Assembly (NCBI RefSeq): GCF_027625995.1
Contig: NZ_CP115396.1
Location: forward strand, 3,162,001 to 3,226,000
Source: Hymenobacter yonginensis
Lineage (GTDB): Bacteria > Bacteroidota > Bacteroidia > Cytophagales > Hymenobacteraceae
DNA length: 64,000 bases
Direction of reading: 5' to 3'
Shown piece by piece: positions 1 through 9,202 of this stretch (its first letter is position 1; every line of letters begins with the position of its first letter). Position numbers and translations under genes: made by a program. The notes under the pieces were generated by a model, which saw only the letters and a program-made list of their open reading frames with translations, made no database searches and was not told the DNA's origin.

Positions 1-1
1 A

Positions 2-361
2 ATTTCCACGCTGCAGGTGATGTCCAGCACCAGCACCTCGGCGCTAGAAGAACAGCTGAATGCGCAGAACCCGCTGTCGGTGCAAATCACGCAGAAGGCG
101 TTTGCCAAAGGCGACAACAAAGTGGTAGACGAGCTGATGGGCCGCGGCCCCGGCTCCTACGACGTGCAGAAAGACGGCCGCTTCTACTCCGTCATGATCG
201 ACAAAGTGCTGCCCGCCGGGCCCAAAACGCTGGCCGAGGCCCGCGGCCAGGCTACCTCCGACTACCAGAACTACCTGGAAAAAGAGTGGATAGCCCAGCT
301 CAAAGCCAAGAACCCGGTGCAGATCAACCAGGCCGAAGTAGACAAGCTGGTCACGAAATAA
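2..361 (+). CDS. Peptidyl-prolyl cis-trans isomerase, C-terminal fragment
   Basis: The reading frame is open from base 2, so the 5' part of the gene lies outside the window and only about 119 C-terminal residues are visible. The segment (QITQKAFAKGDNKVVDEL, then GSYDVQKDGRFYSVMIDKV, then EARGQATSDYQNYLEKEW) resembles the C-terminal tail of long Bacteroidota PpiC/SurA-type periplasmic foldases, where a last PPIase-like unit is followed by a helix containing the SDYQNYLEKEW-like stretch. The second PPIase gene directly downstream supports this, as such pairs are common in the phylum. A strong terminator follows the stop. The catalytic domain is not visible, so the family call comes from the tail and the context. 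Confidence 0.7.
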   Translation: MSTLQVMSSTSTSALEEQLNAQNPLSVQITQKAFAKGDNKVVDELMGRGPGSYDVQKDGRFYSVMIDKVLPAGPKTLAEARGQATSDYQNYLEKEWIAQLKAKNPVQINQAEVDKLVTK

Positions 362-364
362 GGA

Positions 365-393
365 AAAAGCCCGGCCCCGGCCGGGCTTTTTTT
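365..393 (+). terminator. Rho-independent terminator after the PPIase gene
   Basis: A GC-rich stem (AGCCCGGCC / GGCCGGGCT) is followed by seven T residues, starting 4 bases after the stop codon. Confidence 0.9.
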
Positions 394-650
394 GTGGCCC
401 GGATTTCCGCCCGGCACCCGGCGGCACCGGGCCGCCAGTGCAGTATAGAAGGGCCTTGGGCTGAAGTCCGGGCTGCGGCCGGGCGCGTGCAACTTCCAGC
501 CTGGTTTGCGGCTCTGTAGCGTGTGGCCTGGCCGGCGGGGGTTGTTTTTGCCGGATAAGGGATTTATGTTGAAATTTACCGGCGGTTTTGTGCGTTCAGC
601 CAACTACCGGGGCCCGGGCTTGCGCGCGGGCCATACCTATTATTGCTTCC

Positions 651-2039
651 ATGATTCAGTTCTTTTCCTTGCCCAAGCGGGCTGCCCTGCTGACTGCCGT
701 GTTGCTGGCGGGCACCATCACCTCGGGTTTTGCCCAGCTCGGCATCGGCCGGCCGGCTGGCCGCCAGGTCGTTGACGGCATCATCGCCAAAATCGACAAC
801 CAGATTGTGCTGCGCTCCGACCTGGAGGCCATCTACGCCCAGGAAGTAGCCCGGGCCGATGGCAAGCCGCTGCCGCCCGACCTGCAGTGCCGCATCATGC
901 AGAGCTTGGCCCTCAACAAGCTGCTGCTGGCCAAAGCCGAAACCGACTCGGTGGTAGTGGAAGATGCGCAGGTGAAAAGCGAGCTGGACCGCCGCATGAA
1001 CTACTTCGCCCAGCAGATCGGGTCAGAGAAGAAGCTGGAAGAGTACTACAATAAGCCCATCAAACAGCTCAAGGAAGACCTGCGCCCGCAGGTGCGCGAG
1101 CAGCTCACGCAACAGAAGATGCAGGAGCAGATTGCGGGCAAAGTAACCGTGACGCCCCGCGAGGTGCGCCAGTACTTCAGCCGCATTCCCAAAGACAGTC
1201 TGCCCTACTACTCCACCGAGGTGGAAGTGGGCCAGATCATCAAGTACGCCAAGGTCAACTCGTCGGCGAAGCAGGCCACGCAGGCCAAGCTCAACGAGTT
1301 GCGCGCCCGCATTCTGGCCGGCGAAAGTTTCGAGGAGTTGGCCAAGAAGTACTCCGAAGACCCCGGCTCGGGGGCGCAGGGCGGCTACCTGGGCTTCTTC
1401 AAGCGCAAGGAGCTGGTGCCCGAGTACGAGGCCGCCGCGCTGCGCCTGGAGCCGGGCGGGTTGTCGCCGGTAGTGGAGTCGCAGTTCGGCTTTCACCTCA
1501 TCCAGCTGATTGAGCGCAAGGGCGAGCAGTACAGCACCCGCCACATCCTGCTCAAGCCCGCCACCGGCACCACCGATGCCAACGAGGCGTCGCTGGACCT
1601 GGCCAAGCTCCGTCGCCGCATTCTGGCCGACAGCATCACCTTCGCCAAAGCCGCCAAAGACAACTCCGACGACAAAACCAGCGGCGCCAACGGCGGCCTG
1701 ATTTCCAACCGTGAAGACGGCAGCAGCTACCTGCCCCTCGACAAGCTGGACCCCGCCATCTTCTTCACCATCGACACAATGAAGGTGGGCCACATCACGC
1801 CGCCCATGCCCTACCGCACCGACGACGGCAAAGACGCCGTGCGCATCATCTGGCTGAAGTCGAACACGGCCCCGCACCAGGCCAACTTCAAGGACGACTA
1901 CCAGAAACTGTCGCAGGCGGCCCTGACCGAGAAGAAAAACAAGGCGCTGGATGGCTGGTTCCGCGAAAACCGCGGCAGCGTCTACATCGAAGTAGACCCG
2001 CAGTACTCCGGCTGCAACCTGCTCGACGCCACTAATTAG
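651..2039 (+). CDS. SurA-like periplasmic peptidyl-prolyl isomerase
   Basis: This 462-residue protein has the SurA layout. A signal peptide (residues 1-28, ending SGFAQ) is followed by an N-terminal chaperone region (about 40-165, starting VVDGIIAKIDNQIVLRSDLE). Two parvulin rotamase units come next: about 185-285 (GESFEELAKKYSEDPGS, GGYLGFF, FGFHLIQL) and about 287-390 (YSTRHILLKP, then FAKAAKDNSDDKTSGANGG). SurA proteins escort unfolded outer-membrane proteins across the periplasm. I chose ATG 651 because it starts exactly at a signal peptide; the frame stays open upstream to a TTG at 588, which would add an unlikely leader. The second rotamase unit looks more divergent and may serve binding rather than catalysis. 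Confidence 0.9.
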   Translation: MIQFFSLPKRAALLTAVLLAGTITSGFAQLGIGRPAGRQVVDGIIAKIDNQIVLRSDLEAIYAQEVARADGKPLPPDLQCRIMQSLALNKLLLAKAETDSVVVEDAQVKSELDRRMNYFAQQIGSEKKLEEYYNKPIKQLKEDLRPQVREQLTQQKMQEQIAGKVTVTPREVRQYFSRIPKDSLPYYSTEVEVGQIIKYAKVNSSAKQATQAKLNELRARILAGESFEELAKKYSEDPGSGAQGGYLGFFKRKELVPEYEAAALRLEPGGLSPVVESQFGFHLIQLIERKGEQYSTRHILLKPATGTTDANEASLDLAKLRRRILADSITFAKAAKDNSDDKTSGANGGLISNREDGSSYLPLDKLDPAIFFTIDTMKVGHITPPMPYRTDDGKDAVRIIWLKSNTAPHQANFKDDYQKLSQAALTEKKNKALDGWFRENRGSVYIEVDPQYSGCNLLDATN

Positions 2040-2159
2040 CGCAGAAGTGAGCTGACCGCCCCCCGGATTCCACCGCCGACGCCGTCCGTTTCCGTATACT
2101 GGCCTGCGCCGGCTGCCTGCCTGGCGCAGCTATACTTCTCTTCTTCTGTCTCTGTCTGC

Positions 2160-3131
<972 letters not shown>

Positions 3132-3212
3132 TCAACATTTAACCCAAGATGTCAGGCCAAGGCGGGCAAATTTCTCCCGGTTCCTGAACTGACAATTTCT
3201 CTACTACCTCCC

Positions 3213-3653
3213 ATGGAAGTCCCCGGCTACTATCAGCAGTTTGAGCGCAACCTCGACATTGTGCTTGATGCCCTGCAGGCAGGCCTGAACCTGCGCACTA
3301 CGGCCCTCGAAACGTCGTTGCCGCTGGAAATTTACGTGTTGAGCGAGGTGCTGAACCAGGGCGGCGCCCAGTTCCGCCTCAGCACCGAAGGCCTGGCCCG
3401 CGTGCAGGAATTCCAGACGCAGTTTGTGGCGCAGAAAGCCGAAACCGACGCCATCATGCGCCGGCTGCTGGAAGACAAGCGCTCCAGCATGCGCACCCCC
3501 GAAGGCCGCGTGCTGACCAAGGAAATGCTGATCCGGCGCCTGGAATACTTCAACGAAGCCGCCCGCCAGGTGAACGTGATGCGCAACCAACAGTCCCTGG
3601 GCAGCCCTAACCAGCGCAAGTCCGGCATCGGCGCCGAGCTGCAAAAAGGCTAA
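3213..3653 (+). CDS. Conserved hypothetical protein downstream of MoxR
   Basis: A 146-residue protein I do not recognise. It has no signal peptide or membrane segment and is predicted largely helical and charged (RVQEFQTQFVAQKAETDAIMRRLLEDKR; LIRRLEYFNEAARQV). It lies 81 bp after the MoxR gene on the same strand and may share its transcript, so a cytoplasmic accessory role is possible but unproven. Its TAA stop is the first part of a 47-bp inverted-repeat arm, so the gene's end and the repeat are fused. Confidence 0.75.
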   Translation: MEVPGYYQQFERNLDIVLDALQAGLNLRTTALETSLPLEIYVLSEVLNQGGAQFRLSTEGLARVQEFQTQFVAQKAETDAIMRRLLEDKRSSMRTPEGRVLTKEMLIRRLEYFNEAARQVNVMRNQQSLGSPNQRKSGIGAELQKG

Positions 3654-3713
3654 TCACGGATTACTGCGGATTTTTCGGATTAATCGGATTTTGTGGACGA
3701 TTGACGTTCAATC

Positions 3714-3741
3714 GAGAGAGGCGCGCCAGCTGGCGCGTCTC
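3714..3741 (+). terminator. Hairpin terminator, first copy
   Basis: A GC stem (GAGAGGCGCGCC / GGCGCGTCTC, with a small bulge) is followed by TTTTT. It sits between convergent genes and terminates at least the plus-strand transcript. Confidence 0.75.
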
Positions 3742-3791
3742 TTTTTGTTTTGGAGTAAATGGCTGGATTTGGTGGATGATTGACGTTCAAC

Positions 3792-3825
3792 AAAAAGCGG
3801 CGTGCCAAGTGGCACGCCGCTTTTT
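3792..3825. terminator. Bidirectional hairpin terminator, second copy
   Basis: The stem AAAAAGCGGCGTGCC / GGCACGCCGCTTTTT is perfect and carries A/T tracts on both sides, so it can end transcription from both convergent genes. Confidence 0.85.
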
Positions 3826-3895
3826 GTTCTTGGGGATTGTGAAAGCCGCGCCAGTCGGGCGACGTCCACAAAATCCGATTAATCCGGAAAATCCG

Positions 3896-4789
3896 CTATA
3901 ATCCGTGATTCATGGTGCCAGCAACTTCCTGACGGATTTCGGCGTGGCCGTCTTTGCCGTGTTTGAGCGGCAGGCTGGGCGAGGGCTGCTGCTTGAGGTG
4001 GCTCGGGACTTCCTCGCCGGGCAGGCTCTTGGAGAGCGTTACGCCACCATCCACGAAGTAGGTGGCGCCGGTTACGTAGCTGGCTTCGTCGGAGGCCAGG
4101 AACAGGTACACGTTGGCGACTTCCTCGGGCGTGCCGCGGCGGCCCATGGGCACCCCGTTCACGGTGTTCTTTTCCATTTTGCTGTCCATGGGGCCGGTTT
4201 CCTTATGGGTCCAGGCCGTATCAATCGGGCCGGGACCGACGCAGTTGACGCGCACACCGTACTTGGCCTGCTCCACGGCCAAGCCCTTGCTGAAGCTCAT
4301 CACCCAGGCCTTGGTGCCGCCGTAGGGCGTAATCATCGGGGAGCCCATCTGGCCCGCCTCCGAGCCGGCCGACACGATGTTGCCCTGCGTTTTTTGCAGG
4401 AACGGCAGCGCGGCCCGCGTCATCATGAACGTGGTGTAGATGTTGTTCTTGATCATGTACTCGAACGCCTCCACCGGGTACTTGTCCAGCTCGGCGGTGG
4501 CCGGAAACACACCGGCGTTGTTGACAAGTACATCCAGCTTGCCGAAATCGTCGATGGCCAGCTGCACGCAGTCCTCAGCTTGCTCTTCCACCGACACGTC
4601 GCCGAGGTAGCCGACGGCGCGGCCGCCGCTTTGCAGGATTTCGTCTACTACTTTGCGCACCGGGTCGCTGTCGAGGCCGCACACGACCACGGCAGCCCCT
4701 TCGGCTGCGAATCTCTTGCTGATAGCTTCCCCGATGCCGGAACCGCCACCCGTTACGATGGCAACTTTGCCTTCCAGTCTTCTTTTCAT
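3896..4789 (-). CDS. SDR-family NAD(P)-dependent oxidoreductase
   Basis: A 297-residue classical short-chain dehydrogenase/reductase. The start is ATG 4789 (MKRRLEGKVAIVTGG). The Rossmann motif TGGGSGIG lies near residues 13-20, and NNAGVFP near 92. A catalytic S...YxxxK set follows (VSAGSEAG then YGGTKA), with the PG motif and a C-terminal VTGATYFVDGG. The glycine-rich form and length fit glucose-dehydrogenase-like or 3-oxoacyl-reductase-like SDRs; substrate cannot be told. The last five codons (MNHGL) lie in the 47-bp repeat arm, suggesting the repeat replaced or extended the natural C-terminus, which is unusually long after the VDGG motif. Confidence 0.9.
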   Translation of the reverse strand: MKRRLEGKVAIVTGGGSGIGEAISKRFAAEGAAVVVCGLDSDPVRKVVDEILQSGGRAVGYLGDVSVEEQAEDCVQLAIDDFGKLDVLVNNAGVFPATAELDKYPVEAFEYMIKNNIYTTFMMTRAALPFLQKTQGNIVSAGSEAGQMGSPMITPYGGTKAWVMSFSKGLAVEQAKYGVRVNCVGPGPIDTAWTHKETGPMDSKMEKNTVNGVPMGRRGTPEEVANVYLFLASDEASYVTGATYFVDGGVTLSKSLPGEEVPSHLKQQPSPSLPLKHGKDGHAEIRQEVAGTMNHGL

Positions 4790-5011
4790 GATACAGAGTT
4801 TTAGAGAGTAGAAACCAGCCAACCAAGGGCCGGCCGGGCCATGCGGCCGCCCCTGCAGCAACGGCTGGCGGGGAGCCACACGGCTCAAAAACAAACGTCG
4901 CTTAATGCACAGAGTTATAGCCGGGCTTGGCCTTGGCTGCGCTGCTGGCCGCGTTTTTCAGCCCCGCAGTGCCGTCTGTGCGTAATCAGCAGCAGTCGTT
5001 TCCCCCAAATC

Positions 5012-5584
5012 ATGTACGCCGCGCCTGTGCTGCCTGCCGCTCCTTCCACCACGCCCCGCCACACGGCCCGCCTCACACTCCGCCCCTACCAGCCCACCGA
5101 TGAGGCGGCGTTTTTTGCGGTCCTCGACGAAAACCGCAGCCGGCTGCAGCCGGCCTTTCCGGCCCGCGTGGCCGCCGTGCAGGCCCTGCCCGACGCCGGC
5201 CGGGTGCTTCGGCAGTTCCGCCAGGACTGGCAGCAGGGTCGCCTGTACGTGTTCGGCATCTGGCACACCGCCACCGGCGCCTACCTCGGCGACATTAGTC
5301 TGCGCCCTTCCTGGAGCGCCCCGGTGAGTGCCGAAATCGGCTATTATCTGGCGGCGGCGGCGGAAGGGCACGGCTACGCCCGCGAGGCGCTGGCCGCCGC
5401 CGTGCAGTTCGGTTTCGAGGCGCCGGTGCAGGCCCAGAGCCTCACGCTACGCTGCCGCCCCACCAACCCGCGCAGCATGGCTGTGGCCGAGCACGTGGGC
5501 TTCCGGCCAGTAGTGGCGCGCCGCCGCCTGTGGTCGTTGCGCGGCGCCTCCGACATTGTGCACTTCCGCCTGGAGCGGCCGTAG
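5012..5584 (+). CDS. GNAT-family N-acetyltransferase (RimJ/RimL type)
   Basis: A 190-residue protein with the acetyltransferase_3 pattern: an N-terminal RLTLRPYQPTDEAAFFAVLDEN, then GAYLGDISLRPSW, AEIGYYLAAAAEGHGYAREAL (acetyl-CoA binding loop, QxxGxG-like as EGHGYA) and the end LRCRPTNPRSMAVAEHVGF. This subgroup includes RimJ/RimL, which acetylate protein N-termini, and small-molecule acetyltransferases; the substrate here is unknown. ATG 5012 was chosen over the longer frame from 4841 because the family starts near TARLTLRP. It is divergent from the SDR and its stop is only 5 bp from that of the convergent outer-membrane gene. Confidence 0.85.
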   Translation: MYAAPVLPAAPSTTPRHTARLTLRPYQPTDEAAFFAVLDENRSRLQPAFPARVAAVQALPDAGRVLRQFRQDWQQGRLYVFGIWHTATGAYLGDISLRPSWSAPVSAEIGYYLAAAAEGHGYAREALAAAVQFGFEAPVQAQSLTLRCRPTNPRSMAVAEHVGFRPVVARRRLWSLRGASDIVHFRLERP

Positions 5585-5589
5585 TGGCG

Positions 5590-6753
5590 CTACTCTCCGC
5601 GGATGGTGGTCAGCAGAAAGCTTTGGTTGAAGTTGAAGTACAGCGCGAAGGAAAAGTCGAACTCACTGGTATTGAGATTATACAGCGGCTCCAGGCGGGT
5701 GGTCATGATTAGATTGCCGGGCAGGCGGTAGTCTTTCAGGAAGCGCACGACCACCAGCTGCCGATCCTTTTCCAGGTACTGCGGGTCGCTGACGGAGTTG
5801 GAGATGGAGCGGTAGAGCGGGCCGCCCAGCGGCGAGATGTAGCCGTTGCCGCGCCAGTAGGCCACCTGCACGTTAGAAAGGCGCGTGTCCACGCCCGCGT
5901 TCAGGTACAGGCCGGTGCCGCGCTTGTAAGGCAGTTGATACGTAAAAGAGTAGTCGTGGAAGTAGGTGGCGTAGAGGTCGGCGTGCACGGCCTGGAAAAA
6001 CCGCGACGCCAGCGGCTTGCGCACCCGCACGCCGCTGGCCAGGTTGAACAGCGTCTGGAGCGGCGTGGCCACGGTATCAATCTGACCGCCGCGGTGCGTG
6101 CCCGTGAACTGAAACGGCACCCGCAGCCACCAGCTACTGGAGTCGCCGAGCACGGTCTGCTCCAGAGCCAGCCCGCCGGCCACCTCCTCCTGGAAGTTGC
6201 TGAACCGGTACTGCTGGCGCTGCCAGTCCACCCAGGCATCCAGGTTCAGGCGCGGCTTCTGCAGCTTGTACTGCACGCCTTCTTCCAGGCGCCGCGTCAT
6301 CACCCGCTCGAAGTCAAACATCGGCTCGATGTAGCCGTGGTGCAGGTTGCCTTCGATGTTGCCGAACAGGATGCTGTGCGGGCCGTTCTGGTATTTCACC
6401 GTCAGCAGCGGCCGCACCTGCCGCAGGCGGGGCGTGCCGTAGTCCTTCCACAGAAAAATACCGGCCTCCACCCGCAGGTTGGCGCTGGGAAAGTACACCA
6501 GCCGCGGCAGCAGCTGCGCCCCAAAGTAGGTGCGGCCGTCTTCAATCTTGTTGAAATACTCGTTGTCTTTATTGAACAGGAAGGCCTGCACATCCAGCCG
6601 CAGCTGCCGCGCATACTGCGGGCCCACAGGCAGCGGGTGCAAAAAAGCGCGGTTGTCGAGCTGGGCCCGGGTGGCGCGCGGCAGCAGCAGCCCACCTACC
6701 AGCATCAGTATCAGCGTGGTAGAAAGTCGTATATTTGCCAAATATTTTAGCAC
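5590..6753 (-). CDS. Outer-membrane beta-barrel protein, unknown function
   Basis: A 387-residue secreted protein with a signal-like N-terminus (LILMLVGGLLLPRATRAQ) and a body of alternating aromatic/polar strands (RLVYFPSANLRVEAGIFLW, GLYLNAGVDTRLSNVQVAYW, FDFSFALYFNFNQSFLL), typical of Bacteroidota outer-membrane barrels. The start is a GTG at 6753; an internal ATG 48 bp downstream would cut the signal peptide too short. It is a single gene, convergent with the GNAT gene. I cannot assign a ligand or enzymatic role. Confidence 0.7.
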   Translation of the reverse strand: MLKYLANIRLSTTLILMLVGGLLLPRATRAQLDNRAFLHPLPVGPQYARQLRLDVQAFLFNKDNEYFNKIEDGRTYFGAQLLPRLVYFPSANLRVEAGIFLWKDYGTPRLRQVRPLLTVKYQNGPHSILFGNIEGNLHHGYIEPMFDFERVMTRRLEEGVQYKLQKPRLNLDAWVDWQRQQYRFSNFQEEVAGGLALEQTVLGDSSSWWLRVPFQFTGTHRGGQIDTVATPLQTLFNLASGVRVRKPLASRFFQAVHADLYATYFHDYSFTYQLPYKRGTGLYLNAGVDTRLSNVQVAYWRGNGYISPLGGPLYRSISNSVSDPQYLEKDRQLVVVRFLKDYRLPGNLIMTTRLEPLYNLNTSEFDFSFALYFNFNQSFLLTTIRGE

Positions 6754-6942
6754 AGAAAAAGCAGCTCAGATTCAACGAATTTTTTTAGCATTGCGGGCAC
6801 AAAATATAGACGCGCTGCGTTACCACTAGCCGGCCCGAAAACCACCGGCAACCCCGTTTTCTGAAGCCCCGCTACGGTTTGCGGAGCCCACTGAAAACGC
6901 CTACATTCACCAAACCTAAGCATTTCCTAACAACCCTTCCCA

Positions 6943-8079
6943 ATGGCTGCAAGCACCACTGACAAAGCGGACAAAGCTGAAAAAGCAAGCAAAGGCATGA
7001 CGCTCGGTAACGCCAGTGCCGAGAAAATGAAAGCCCTTCAGCTCACGCTGGACAAGCTCGACAAAGCCTACGGCAAGGGCACCGTCATGAAACTCAGCGA
7101 CAACAAGGTGATGGACGTCGAAGTCATCAGCACCGGTTCGCTGGGCCTTGATATTGCGCTGGGGGTAGGCGGCCTGCCGAAAGGCCGTGTCGTTGAAATC
7201 TACGGCCCGGAATCGTCGGGTAAGACCACGCTCACCATGCACTGCATTGCCGAAGCGCAGAAGCGCGGCGGTGTAGCGGCCTTCATCGACGCCGAACACG
7301 CCTTCGACCCGCTCTATGCCAAGAAGCTCGGCATCGACACCGAAAACCTGCTGATTGCGCAGCCCGACAACGGCGAGCAAGCCCTCGAAATCGCCGACCA
7401 GCTGATTTCCAGCGGTGCCATCGACATCATTGTAATTGACTCCGTGGCCGCGCTGGTGCCGAAAGGCGAGCTGGAAGGCGACATGGGCGACTCGAAAGTG
7501 GGCTTGCACGCCCGCCTCATGAGCCAGGCCCTGCGCAAGCTCACCGGCACCATCAACAAAACCGGCTGCTGCTGCATTTTCATCAACCAGCTGCGCGAAA
7601 AAATCGGCGTGATGTTCGGTTCGCCCGAAACCACCACCGGTGGTAACGCCCTTAAGTTCTACGCCTCCGTGCGCCTCGATATCCGCCGCATCGGCCAGAT
7701 CAAGGAAGACAAGGACAACGTGACCGGCAACCGCACCAAGGTGAAGGTGGTGAAAAACAAGGTGGCGCCGCCCTTCAAGGTGATTGAGTTCGACATCATC
7801 TACAACGAGGGCATCAGCAAGGTGGGTGAAATCCTCGACCTGGGCGTGGACATGGGCATTATTGCCAAGTCGGGCTCGTGGTTCAGCTACAACGGCGACC
7901 GGCTCGGCCAAGGCCGCGAAGGCGTGAAAACCATCCTGCAGGATAACCCCGAGCTGGCTGACCAGATCGAAGCCAAAATCCGGGCGATGGTGAAAGGCGA
8001 ACCGGACGCGGCTCTGGCTGCCATCCCGGAGGACCGCTCCACCGACGACGATGACGACGACGCTGACGAAGCGCTGTAA
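6943..8079 (+). CDS. recA: RecA recombinase
   Basis: A 378-residue RecA that forms ATP-dependent filaments on single-stranded DNA for homologous recombination and SOS co-protease activity. Walker A GPESSGKT lies near residues 88-95, followed by [10 protein letters not shown] and the Walker [16 protein letters not shown]. The L1 loop ([22 protein letters not shown]), the L2 region ([22 protein letters not shown]) and the family end (EIEAKIR-like [13 protein letters not shown]) are intact. A short lysine-rich N-terminal extension and a strongly acidic C-terminal tail ([11 protein letters not shown]), common in RecA, flank the core. It appears monocistronic, ending at a strong terminator. I found no obvious LexA-type box upstream. 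Confidence 0.99.
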   Translation: MAASTTDKADKAEKASKGMTLGNASAEKMKALQLTLDKLDKAYGKGTVMKLSDNKVMDVEVISTGSLGLDIALGVGGLPKGRVVEIYGPESSGKTTLTMHCIAEAQKRGGVAAFIDAEHAFDPLYAKKLGIDTENLLIAQPDNGEQALEIADQLISSGAIDIIVIDSVAALVPKGELEGDMGDSKVGLHARLMSQALRKLTGTINKTGCCCIFINQLREKIGVMFGSPETTTGGNALKFYASVRLDIRRIGQIKEDKDNVTGNRTKVKVVKNKVAPPFKVIEFDIIYNEGISKVGEILDLGVDMGIIAKSGSWFSYNGDRLGQGREGVKTILQDNPELADQIEAKIRAMVKGEPDAALAAIPEDRSTDDDDDDADEAL

Positions 8080-8101
8080 GCAAAGCAGCACCTGCTGCCT
8101 G

Positions 8102-8133
8102 AAAGCCTTCCCGGTGCGCCGGGAAGGCTTTTT
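8102..8133 (+). terminator. recA terminator
   Basis: Stem AAGCCTTCCCGG / CCGGGAAGGCTT with a TGCG loop and a T tract, 22 bp past the recA stop. Confidence 0.9.
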
Positions 8134-8174
8134 CGTGCCCGGCGTCGTATAGTCTGCCAACGGTGCATTCGCAG

Positions 8175-8182
8175 TATATTTG
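8175..8182 (+). promoter_or_regulatory. Bacteroidota -7 promoter element (TATATTTG)
   Basis: Matches TAnnTTTG, 53 bp before the DUF3108 start and just after the recA terminator. No clear -33 TTG at normal spacing was found. Confidence 0.5.
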
Positions 8183-8235
8183 CTGGCACCGCTTTTGTCT
8201 GGGGTTTCGGGAATACTCCCCGCTTTTGTTGCTTT

Positions 8236-9066
8236 ATGAACCGCCGCTGGCTTCTTTCTCCCCTCCTTTTGCTGCCAGCGCTGGCGTTGCAGGCCTTTGG
8301 CCCGTCGTCTGATACGCTGCGTAAAATTCCCAACACCAGCTTTCAGTCGGGCGAGGTACTGCAGTACAAGGTGCACTACGGCGTCATCAATGCCGCCGAA
8401 GCCACCATCGAAGTAGCCGACGACCTGCACCGCATCAACGAGCGGCCCTGCTACAAAGCCACCGTCACGGGCCGCACCACGGGCTCGTTTGACCTGTTTC
8501 TGCGCATCCGCGACACTTGGCGCTCCTACATCGACACGACCAGCATTCTGCCCCAGAAGTTTTTCCGCAACATCGAGGAAAACCACTACCGCAAAAAGGA
8601 AACCGTGGACTTCGACCACCTGCGCGACGTGGCCGAGGTGGAAAAGCGCGGCAAAGACAAAGACGATGTGAAGCGCGGCACCTACAAAGTGCCCGACAAC
8701 GTGCAGGACCTGGTGAGTGCCTTCTACTACCTGCGCACGCTTAACTACGACCAGCGCCGCATGGGCGAGGTTATCCGGGTGCAGGGCTTCTTCGACGAGG
8801 AAGTGTTTGCTATGGAGGTGATGTACCGGGGCCGCGAGACCGTGACCACCAAGGCCGGCACCATCCGAGCCATCAAGCTGGTGCCCAAGCTGCCCAGCAA
8901 CAAGCTGTTTAAGGGCGAAAACGCCGTATCGGTGTACCTTTCCGATGACCGCAACAAGGTGCCGGTGCTCATTCAGGCCGAGCTGGTGCTGGGCGCCGTG
9001 AAAGTGGATATGTACAAATACAAAGGCCTCAAGAGCCGGCTCAACCTGGTGGCCCGCAACCAGTAG
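8236..9066 (+). CDS. DUF3108 domain-containing periplasmic protein
   Basis: A 276-residue exported protein. A signal peptide (MNRRWLLSPLLLLPALALQA) is followed by the DUF3108 pattern: FQSGEVLQYKVHYGVINAAEATIEV near residue 33, GSFDLFLRIRDTWRSYIDTTS, HYRKKETVDFDH, a central VQDLVSAFYYLRTLNY, and the C-terminal NKLFKGENAVSVYLSDDRNKVPV. DUF3108 proteins are conserved in Gram-negative bacteria and have no firm function; an envelope role is likely. The gene has its own promoter after recA and its own terminator. Confidence 0.88.
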   Translation: MNRRWLLSPLLLLPALALQAFGPSSDTLRKIPNTSFQSGEVLQYKVHYGVINAAEATIEVADDLHRINERPCYKATVTGRTTGSFDLFLRIRDTWRSYIDTTSILPQKFFRNIEENHYRKKETVDFDHLRDVAEVEKRGKDKDDVKRGTYKVPDNVQDLVSAFYYLRTLNYDQRRMGEVIRVQGFFDEEVFAMEVMYRGRETVTTKAGTIRAIKLVPKLPSNKLFKGENAVSVYLSDDRNKVPVLIQAELVLGAVKVDMYKYKGLKSRLNLVARNQ

Positions 9067-9075
9067 CGCCCGCAG

Positions 9076-9101
9076 CGGCTCCCGTAGCAGGGAGCCGTTT
9101 T
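9076..9101 (+). terminator. Terminator after the DUF3108 gene
   Basis: Stem CGGCTCCC / GGGAGCCG followed by TTTTG, 10 bp after the stop. Confidence 0.75.
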
Positions 9102-9155
9102 GCGTTTTGGCGCAGATTAACGAAAACGTAACATGCCGAAGGTGCCGCCCGGCGG

Positions 9156-9163
9156 TACTTTTG
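9156..9163 (+). promoter_or_regulatory. -7 promoter element (TACTTTTG) of the two-component operon
   Basis: Matches TAnnTTTG. Because it lies inside the possible longer reading frame (from 9107), it argues that translation begins downstream, at GTG 9203. Confidence 0.55.
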
Positions 9164-9202
9164 CGGCAGCGTAGTCAGTTTCATCTTAAACGCCCCCGCC
9201 CC

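Larger units (their letters stand above)
3652..3910. repeat. 47-bp inverted repeat enclosing two tandem hairpins
   Basis: Arms 3652-3698 and 3864-3910 are reverse complements with 3 mismatches in 47. The left arm begins inside the stop codon of the upstream gene and the right arm contains the last codons and stop of the convergent SDR gene. Between the arms, a GATTGACGTTCAA-containing segment occurs twice (about 3689-3711 and 3768-3790), each copy followed by its own hairpin. Confidence 0.9.

Noticed and set aside
3652-3910. Insertion sequence or attachment site
   Set aside because: No transposase or integrase gene between the arms; the inside holds only hairpins and direct repeats.
4790-5011. 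A small gene in the SDR-GNAT gap
   Set aside because: Only overlapping frames without good starts; the GNAT frame from 4,841 adds a non-family leader. The gap most likely holds divergent promoters.
6730-6737. TATATTTG as a recA promoter
   Set aside because: It matches TAnnTTTG but is over 200 bp from recA and lies inside the coding start of the opposite gene, so it is not supported as a recA promoter.
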